Positions 15,674-20,562 of a DNA stretch of 20,562 nt are shown here, one piece after another; position 1 is the stretch's first letter; each line of letters starts with the position of its first letter. Below the pieces are notes generated by a model. The model was not told the DNA's origin. It worked only from the letters and a program-made list of their open reading frames with translations, and did not search any database. Origin of the DNA: JBBRSC01 sp038245795 (GTDB lineage: Bacteria > Actinomycetota > Acidimicrobiia > Acidimicrobiales > Microtrichaceae); NCBI GenBank assembly GCA_038245795.1, contig JBBRSC010000025.1, forward strand, positions 1 through 20,562. The letters run 5' to 3'. The translations under genes and the position numbers were made by a program.

Positions 15674-16472
15674 CGACGGTCGACTCCTCGACGATCGCGC
15701 TGGTTGATTCGTCCTCGTCGATCAGCCGGTTGCGCGCCACCCGTCGAAGGATCAACGGATAGCCGCCCACCGCAATAACGGCGAAAATGAACCATTGAAC
15801 GGCGTACCCGCGGTGCGGTCCTTCGTCATCGGGTGGTAGTGGGACGGCAGTCATCGGGTTGGTGGCCGATGCGGGGTCCTGACCCCGGAGTTGGACCCAG
15901 AAGGGTTGGAGTTCGCCGTACTGTTTCGCCAGCCGACCAACGTCCACCCGGGAGAGTTCAGCCAATGTGCCGTCGCTGGGGTCGGTGACCCCGAACCAGC
16001 CGTCCTTGACCTGGGTGGGTTGGACATAGCCGACCACCCGGACCTCGCCTGACGGGGGCTCCACCCCGTCGAAGGGCGGCGTCAGATCATCGATGACCTG
16101 GGGCACGAAGCCACGCATAACCGCCACTCCCGGACCACCTTCGTCGACCTTCAACGGTGTCACGATCCAACGGCCGGGCGCGCCATCGAGGGTTCGGTTG
16201 CGCACCGCCACTTCGCCCGCCGTGTCATAGGAGCCACGGAGTTCCACCGCTCGGTACTGCAGCTCGCCGAGTGGCCTGGTCTTCATCTCGTCGAGGAGGG
16301 CAGCCAACGTGACGGGACTACGCCGGGAGTTCTCTGCGGCCAACTGGTTCCGAGCCTGCTTCTCGGCCAGCCGATGCAGTTGCCAGAACCCGAGAAACAC
16401 CATGACGATCACGATGATCACGACCAGGAGATGCGAGAGGATCCACCGAGGTCGTCGAGTAAAGGCGTACAT
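15666..16472 (-). CDS. SURF1-family protein (cytochrome oxidase assembly)
   Basis: A 268-residue membrane protein with the SURF1 layout: an N-terminal membrane helix (about 11-29) ending in the family motif LGFWQLHRL (27-35), a large external domain, and a second helix (about 225-243) preceded by HRGYAVQWF (220-228). Internal blocks YRAVELRGSY (73-82), GRWIVTPL (100-107) and VMRGFVPQ (118-125) also match the family. SURF1 helps build the haem a/copper site of aa3-type cytochrome c oxidase. The frame is open 29 codons further upstream, but the ATG at 16472 fits the family N-terminus and a TAGGTT box lies 8 nt before it. No oxidase gene is nearby; instead the gene heads a cluster with a TetR regulator and a SnoaL-like protein. 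Confidence 0.92.
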   Translation of the reverse strand: MYAFTRRPRWILSHLLVVIIVIVMVFLGFWQLHRLAEKQARNQLAAENSRRSPVTLAALLDEMKTRPLGELQYRAVELRGSYDTAGEVAVRNRTLDGAPGRWIVTPLKVDEGGPGVAVMRGFVPQVIDDLTPPFDGVEPPSGEVRVVGYVQPTQVKDGWFGVTDPSDGTLAELSRVDVGRLAKQYGELQPFWVQLRGQDPASATNPMTAVPLPPDDEGPHRGYAVQWFIFAVIAVGGYPLILRRVARNRLIDEDESTSAIVEESTVDG

Positions 16473-16480
16473 CCTTACGA

Positions 16481-16486
16481 AACCTA
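16481..16486 (-). promoter_or_regulatory. Candidate -10 box (TAGGTT) in front of SURF1
   Basis: TAGGTT (TANNNT type) lies eight bases before the ATG at 16472, so the transcript would have almost no leader. There is no clear -35 hexamer. It is one of several such boxes in this window and weaker than the two with exact 6-nt spacing. Confidence 0.35.
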
Positions 16487-16532
16487 GTGGGGTCACCAGT
16501 GATTCGACGCGGCAGGCCTCATCTGCTCGACG

Positions 16533-16560
16533 CTGGCATCTGGCGTCCGCAGCGTACACT
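16533..16560 (+). promoter_or_regulatory. Candidate promoter for the VTT-domain gene
   Basis: A -35-like CTGGCA (16533-16538, four of six matches to TTGACA) and a -10-like TACACT (16555-16560) are spaced 16 bp apart, giving a leader of about 64 nt. The leader contains a GC-rich inverted repeat (CGGGG-CCAG-CCCCG, 16584-16597, five-base-pair stem as drawn). A 5-bp inverted repeat, GACGC-N9-GCGTC (16529-16547), overlaps the -35 element. Confidence 0.35.
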
Positions 16561-16630
16561 TGTCATCACCTGCGCACAGTCGTCGGGGCCAGCCCCGGGA
16601 AGCCTCCCGCCGACCACATCGGATCCACAC

Positions 16631-17341
16631 GTGAGCACCGCCGAACTCGACAACGTCACGCCGACTCCCCCTCGTTGGCAGCGAATCATCGTGATCACCG
16701 TCGTGATCTGCTTCGTCGTCGCCGGCTACGTCGGCGGCGCCTTCTGGGCCAAGCTTCTCGACTCACATCCGCTGGTCTTGCTGGCATTGACTCCCATCAA
16801 TCGCTACCTGCTGCTGACCACCAATTCGCTCGACTGGTACTCGTACTTCGGGGTCGGGATGCTCCGTCACCTCGCGCCCGATCCGCTCTTCTATCTGATC
16901 GGTGCCTGGTACGGGCGACGCGCCATTGCATGGGTGCTCGACACGTACCCGGTGGCCAAACGCATCTTCGGTGACGACGGTCGCAACCTCGAGGATCCCA
17001 CCCGCCGCAAGATCATCTATCCGTTGGCCTTCCTGGCGCCGAACAACTGGGTGTCGTTGCTCTGTGGGGCATCCAAGGTTCCCTTTCGCCAGTTCATCGT
17101 CCTCAACGTCGCCGGGACCTTCACTCGGCTGGTGTTGTGCCGCTGGATCGGGGCGCTCTTCAAGGATCAAATTCGCAGTATCGCTGAGTGGGTTGGGCGG
17201 TACTCCTGGCCCATCACGGGCGTTTCTATCGCATTGGTCCTGGCCGGGATCGCGCTCCAGTTCGCCCGTGGGACCGGCGAGCTCGTGACCCTCGGGCGCC
17301 TCGATGTCGAAGCGCTCGAGGAGCCCAGTTCCAGCGAGTGA
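16631..17341 (+). CDS. SNARE-associated/DedA-like (VTT domain) membrane protein
   Basis: The only plus-strand gene. From the GTG at 16631 it encodes 236 residues with about six hydrophobic segments (roughly 19-40, 47-63, 83-102, 129-146, 153-174 and 193-212). The stretch APNNWVSLLCGASKVPFRQF (136-155) followed by NVAGTFTRL resembles the conserved VTT region of DedA/TVP38 proteins, which are linked to lipid scrambling and undecaprenyl-phosphate recycling. It is a divergent member. The frame is open 48 codons further upstream, but those residues are not membrane-like and overlap the likely promoter. The gene is divergent from SURF1 and convergent with dapB, with only 15 bp between the stops. 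Confidence 0.75.
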   Translation: MSTAELDNVTPTPPRWQRIIVITVVICFVVAGYVGGAFWAKLLDSHPLVLLALTPINRYLLLTTNSLDWYSYFGVGMLRHLAPDPLFYLIGAWYGRRAIAWVLDTYPVAKRIFGDDGRNLEDPTRRKIIYPLAFLAPNNWVSLLCGASKVPFRQFIVLNVAGTFTRLVLCRWIGALFKDQIRSIAEWVGRYSWPITGVSIALVLAGIALQFARGTGELVTLGRLDVEALEEPSSSE

Positions 17342-17344
17342 TCC

Positions 17345-17356
17345 GCCGGGTCCGGC
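17345..17356. terminator. Short GC-rich palindrome between convergent stop codons
   Basis: GCCGG-GT-CCGGC fills the 15-bp gap between the stops of the VTT gene and dapB. It could help end transcription in both directions, but the stem is short and no T-run follows. The call is weak. Confidence 0.25.
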
Positions 17357-18151
17357 TCAGTCGTCGAGGTAGGACTCGAGCCCGACCACCAGACCGGGAT
17401 GACCTGCAATGCGGTGGATCGCCAAGAGAACGCCCGGCATGAATGATGTGCGATCGATGGAGTCGTGCCGGATGGTGAGCGTCTGGCCGGTGGTCCCCAG
17501 CAGCACCTCCTGATGCGCCACCAGGCCTCGCAGACGAAGGGAATGGATGCGGATCCCGCCCGCCCCGATTCCACCGCGCGCGCCTGGGAGGATTTCGGAT
17601 GTTGTCGGATCGGGTGCCCACTCCGATGACGCCTCCGCCATTCGCTCGGCAGTCAACGTTGCCGTGCCCGAGGGAGCGTCGATCTTGCCGTCGTGATGCA
17701 ATTCAACGATCTCGGCGGTCTCGAAATATGGTGCCGCTGCGGCCGCAAACCGCATCATCAGGATGGCGCCGATCGCAAAATTCGGCGCAATCAGGCAATT
17801 CGAGGTGGTGAAGGAGCGGGCGATCTCCGCCAGATCATCGTCGCCGAAACCAGTAGTGCCGACAACCGCATGGATTCCCGCCTCGGCCAAGAAGCTGAGG
17901 TTGTCCCGCGCAGCTGCGGCCTCGGTGAAATCGACCGCCACGTCGACGTTGGCGTCAGCGAACGCCTGACGATCAGCCGAGACCAGGATGTCGACTCCAG
18001 CGACACCGGACACCCGTGACAGCTCCAAGCCTGAATGATACGGATCGACCGCGGCAACCAGCTCAAGGGTCGGATCGGCGGCGACGGCCTGGCACACGGT
18101 GCTGCCCATTCGCCCGCCGGCGCCGAAGACTCCGACACGGATTCTCGTCAT
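17357..18151 (-). CDS. dapB: 4-hydroxy-tetrahydrodipicolinate reductase
   Basis: A 264-residue NAD(P)H-dependent reductase that converts hydroxy-tetrahydrodipicolinate to tetrahydrodipicolinate in diaminopimelate/lysine synthesis. The N-terminal Rossmann motif is VFGAGGRMG (8-16). VDFT (73-76) and VGTTGF (97-102) line the cofactor site, and APNFAIG (122-128) is also typical. The catalytic signature is ELHHDGKIDAPSGTA (150-164), with H152 as general acid/base position and K156 four residues on. Length is normal. The ATG is preceded by TAGGGT at exactly 6 nt and no Shine-Dalgarno sequence, so a leaderless mRNA is likely. A 20-bp tandem repeat array lies between this promoter and the upstream crotonase-like gene. 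dapA is about 9 kb downstream on the same strand. Confidence 0.97.
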   Translation of the reverse strand: MTRIRVGVFGAGGRMGSTVCQAVAADPTLELVAAVDPYHSGLELSRVSGVAGVDILVSADRQAFADANVDVAVDFTEAAAARDNLSFLAEAGIHAVVGTTGFGDDDLAEIARSFTTSNCLIAPNFAIGAILMMRFAAAAAPYFETAEIVELHHDGKIDAPSGTATLTAERMAEASSEWAPDPTTSEILPGARGGIGAGGIRIHSLRLRGLVAHQEVLLGTTGQTLTIRHDSIDRTSFMPGVLLAIHRIAGHPGLVVGLESYLDD

Positions 18152-18157
18152 TCGCCA

Positions 18158-18163
18158 ACCCTA
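18158..18163 (-). promoter_or_regulatory. Candidate -10 box (TAGGGT) of a leaderless dapB promoter
   Basis: TAGGGT followed by TGGCGA and then the ATG at 18151. Sequence and spacing are the same as at the SMP-30-like gene. The palindrome GGCGCGCC lies just upstream. No -35 hexamer is recognisable. Confidence 0.5.
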
Positions 18164-18185
18164 CGCGGCGCGCCGTGCCGATGCG

Positions 18186-18263
18186 TCGGGCGACCGAGTC
18201 GGTTCGGGGCGACGGACACTGCACGGGGCGACGGAGTCGGCGTCGGGGCGACGGAGTCGCTGT
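18186..18263. repeat. Four-unit ~20-bp tandem repeat with hairpins, upstream of dapB
   Basis: Four head-to-tail units of 19, 19, 20 and 20 bp share the plus-strand core CGGGGCGACGGA or a close variant (18186, 18205, 18224 and 18244). The last two units are nearly identical. Read on the minus strand, three of the four contain a small hairpin: GCGAC-TCC-GTCGC, CGAC-TCC-GTCG and CGAC-TCG-GTCG. In the second unit one arm is degenerate. The array starts at the stop codon of the crotonase-like gene and ends about 20 bp before the dapB -10 box. It may end transcription from upstream or act as a binding array. Function is unknown. Confidence 0.7.
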
Positions 18264-19114
18264 CACCCCGACGTCGGGTCAGCTCCCCAGATGTCGCGAC
18301 GGGGTTCGTCGGTGTAGTTCGGCGGGCGACCCGCGGCAAAGGACCGGATGGCCTCCGGCAGATTGTCGGTGAAGCCCAACATGAGTTGATTGCGGTCCTC
18401 GAACTCGATTGCCGCACCCAACGAGCTCACTTCGAGGCCCACCCAGGTTGCCTCCTTGCTGTACTGCAATCCGTAGGGGCTGAAGCCGCACATCGTGGTC
18501 GCCATCTCGACCGCACATGAGATGAGATCTTCCGGCTCGACCAGCCGGGACACGAGGCCCATCCGAAAGGCATCGCCGGCTTCGACCCGACGTCCCGTCA
18601 ACAGGATGTCGTTGCTGTGCGCCGCGCCGATCAATCGTGGCAGCAGGAAGCTGATGCCCATCTCAGTGGAGGTCAAGCCGTTGACGATGCCGGTGGCGTT
18701 GAACACCGCCGCCGATGAGGCAACCCGCAGGTCCGCGCCCAGCGCGAGGCACATCCCGCCACCGAACGCAGGGCCGCCGATCGCAGCGATGACGGGTTGT
18801 CGTAACGAACGCAACTGGGGCACGAGACGGGAGTAGTAGCGCATCGACCGCTGGGCGATCTGACCCACCTGTAGCCCATCGATATTGGGGATGATGCCAT
18901 AATCCTTGAGATCGAGCCCCGAACAGAAGGCGTCGCCAGAGCCGGTCAAAATCACGACCCGACAGTCGTTGTCCTCTGACACCACATCGAGGGCCTGCGA
19001 GAGCTCGATCACCAACGCGATCGACATGGCGTTGAGACGTTCCGGACGATTGAGCGTCAGCGTTGTGATGGGCCCGTCGTGGTCGACGAGCACCAACGGC
19101 TGATCTGCGGTCAC
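18263..19114 (-). CDS. Crotonase-family (enoyl-CoA hydratase/isomerase-like) protein
   Basis: A 283-residue crotonase-fold protein that should bind an acyl-CoA thioester. The family features are LNRPERLNAM (21-30), the oxyanion-hole segment AFCSGLDLKDY (62-72), GGPAFGGGMCLALGADLRVAS (113-133) and GLTSTEMGISFLLPRLIG (146-163). The position of the first catalytic glutamate of classical hydratases (E144 in crotonase) is C122, while the second is kept as E151. A plain hydratase reaction is therefore uncertain; isomerase or another CoA chemistry is possible. The frame is open 28 codons further upstream, but the GTG at 19114 fits the family start and overlaps the protease stop as GTGA, showing coupling. 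It is followed by the tandem repeat array and dapB. Confidence 0.88.
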   Translation of the reverse strand: MTADQPLVLVDHDGPITTLTLNRPERLNAMSIALVIELSQALDVVSEDNDCRVVILTGSGDAFCSGLDLKDYGIIPNIDGLQVGQIAQRSMRYYSRLVPQLRSLRQPVIAAIGGPAFGGGMCLALGADLRVASSAAVFNATGIVNGLTSTEMGISFLLPRLIGAAHSNDILLTGRRVEAGDAFRMGLVSRLVEPEDLISCAVEMATTMCGFSPYGLQYSKEATWVGLEVSSLGAAIEFEDRNQLMLGFTDNLPEAIRSFAAGRPPNYTDEPRRDIWGADPTSG

Positions 19115-20562
19115 CTTCCCGCCCCCGGAGGGGTTGGCTTCGATGCTGACAGTTCCCCCACCACGCCGGAGTCCTTGCAGGCATCCGGGGTTGCGCAATC
19201 GACGATGCTGAACCGACCGATCTCGGTGAGCGAGTCGTTGGAGTACATGCGAACCCGATATTTGCCCGTGTCCTTCACTTTGTAGCGCCGCCGGGCATTG
19301 ACGCCGTAGAGGCCGTCGTCGGTGTCCTCGAGGTTGACGACACCCGATACCGTGCCCCCGAAGTACGCCTCGGGGTCGGCTGGATCTGCGCCCGGGCCGA
19401 AAACGATCAGCCCCAGATCTCCAATGGGCGATCGCGCATAGAGCTCGACCTCTTGACCGGCGGTGAGGTCCACGAGCAGATCACTGGCGTCGTCGTAGGG
19501 AGAGAAGACCTGCTCGAAGATCTTGCCGATGTCGAGGGCCTGCTCGGGGCGGGCTTGGCCGACGGCGACCAACGGCTCGGTGGACGACCAGTCGACCTTC
19601 ACCTGACCCTGTGCCAAGGGACGGCCCAGCACGACTCGGACGCCATCGCCCTGACCGACCGGAACGGTGAAGACGCCGGGGGCCGTCTCACGTTTCGAGA
19701 TCTCGTCGGAGACCGTGGCAACGGCTGGCGGCATCGGGTCGAAGGCCCCGATGACATCGGCGAAGCTGCTCTCCGCCGAGGTCGTCGAACGGGCATCGAG
19801 TGCAGCCTGGATTGCATCGGCGTTGGAGCTCTGGGCCAACGTATCGCCGCTCACCAGCGATTCGATGAGGACCGACACCTCCTTGGGATCAGCGATCGTC
19901 ACGGTCACCGTTCGATCACCGTCCGAACGCGGAAGAATCAAGACTTTCGCGTCAGGCGCGTCGGTCATCTTCGCGGTCCCGGTCTCAGCGCCGCCGCTTC
20001 CGGCCTTCAAGGGGACGTTGGCATACGGGGAGCCCTTGCCGTTCATGATCCGTTCGATCGATTCCTTCACTGTGTCGATGGACAGCGCCAACCCGAACTT
20101 GTCAGCGAACGACAACCCCGAGATTCCCAAGATGTCACCATTGCGGCCGAACATCGCCCCGCCCGACTGGCCGCCCGCAATCGTTGCGTCGGTCTGGAGG
20201 AAGTGGAGGCCGAACTCCTCGAGTGTGCGTAACCGCGACACGATCCCCTCAGAGACCGTCGCTTCGAGATCGGCGGGTTTCCGATCGTTGGTGCCGCCCG
20301 GTTCACCGGGGTAGCCGACCAGATAGGCACGACTTCCCCGCACATCGTCGGGAACAGTGCCGAGCGGAATGGGGGTGGGCAGATCGTCCCCGATCAGGGG
20401 GCCGAGCACCGCAATGTCGGTCAGCGCATCCACGCCGATCACCGGTAGCGCTTCGAACGTACGATCTCCGTAGGTCACGTCCGCCGCGTTGAACGGGTCC
20501 ACGACGTGCAGGTTCGTCAGGAGATAGCGCTTGGCATCACGCTCGATCGTGACGCCTGTGCC
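19111..20562 (-). CDS. Trypsin-like (HtrA/S1C-type) serine protease, 5' partial
   Basis: The visible 483 residues enter from the window edge already inside the protease domain, so the signal or membrane anchor is missing. The catalytic triad is complete (numbered from the first visible residue): H19 in LTNLHVV, D49 in LTDIAVLG and S133 in AGGQSGGAMF. VGYPGEPG near 82 and ISGLSFADKFGLALSIDTV are typical of HtrA-type chymotrypsin folds. After about residue 190 there is no PDZ signature. A region with DRTVTVTIADPKE follows, and the last about 130 residues (VDLTAGQEVELYARSP ... YRVRMYSNDS) resemble a beta-rich pre-peptidase C-terminal-like domain ending in a possible disulphide pair (DCATPDAC). 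Extracytoplasmic location is inferred from family and tail. It overlaps the crotonase-like gene by 4 nt. Confidence 0.88.
   Translation of the reverse strand, partial: GTGVTIERDAKRYLLTNLHVVDPFNAADVTYGDRTFEALPVIGVDALTDIAVLGPLIGDDLPTPIPLGTVPDDVRGSRAYLVGYPGEPGGTNDRKPADLEATVSEGIVSRLRTLEEFGLHFLQTDATIAGGQSGGAMFGRNGDILGISGLSFADKFGLALSIDTVKESIERIMNGKGSPYANVPLKAGSGGAETGTAKMTDAPDAKVLILPRSDGDRTVTVTIADPKEVSVLIESLVSGDTLAQSSNADAIQAALDARSTTSAESSFADVIGAFDPMPPAVATVSDEISKRETAPGVFTVPVGQGDGVRVVLGRPLAQGQVKVDWSSTEPLVAVGQARPEQALDIGKIFEQVFSPYDDASDLLVDLTAGQEVELYARSPIGDLGLIVFGPGADPADPEAYFGGTVSGVVNLEDTDDGLYGVNARRRYKVKDTGKYRVRMYSNDSLTEIGRFSIVDCATPDACKDSGVVGELSASKPTPPGAGR

Noticed and set aside
18186..18263. CRISPR array
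   Set aside because: Units are contiguous with no unique spacers, only about 20 bp each, and no cas gene is present.

Overview
The window is GC-rich, densely packed bacterial DNA that reads as a high-GC actinobacterium, most likely of class Acidimicrobiia. This rests on the dapA-rnj-ftsK-rimO order known from actinobacteria, several genes whose start codon sits 6-8 nt after a TANNNT box (leaderless transcription), a Tat-exported DUF1800/DUF1501 pair with a Pro/Thr/Ser linker, and crotonase and TetR types common in that group. The taxon is an inference. No rRNA, tRNA, CRISPR array, insertion sequence, integrase or phage gene was seen. Seventeen of the eighteen genes are on the minus strand, so transcription mostly runs from high to low coordinates. 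No gap exceeds about 160 bp.

Right part (20562 to 17357, minus): a secreted or periplasmic trypsin-like serine protease cut by the window edge is joined by a GTGA overlap to a crotonase-family protein. A four-unit tandem array of about 20 bp with small hairpins follows, then dapB (lysine/diaminopimelate pathway) with a leaderless-type promoter. dapB converges with a plus-strand SNARE-associated/DedA-like (VTT) membrane protein (16631-17341).

Middle (16472 to 12677, minus): SURF1, a TetR regulator and a SnoaL/NTF2-fold protein form a tight cluster. A second TetR gene with its own promoter and a 31-bp inverted-repeat operator is coupled to a ferritin-like diiron protein that has a complete E/ExxH/E/ExxH ligand set. 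This regulator-diiron unit is the best candidate for an undescribed small system here.

Left-middle (12540 to 9411, minus): a DUF1800 protein and a DUF1501 protein, both with twin-arginine signals, separated by 10 nt, probably form a cell-surface or periplasmic pair.

Left part (9242 to 1, minus): a winged-helix protein of unknown function overlaps dapA by ATGA, followed by rnj (RNase J), ftsK (chromosome translocase), a conserved lipoprotein of unknown function, an SMP-30/gluconolactonase-like protein with a leaderless-type promoter, and rimO (ribosomal protein S12 methylthiotransferase), whose C-terminus lies outside the window. The lipoprotein and SMP-30 genes look inserted into an otherwise conserved housekeeping block.

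All functional calls come from reading motifs by eye. No database search was run.
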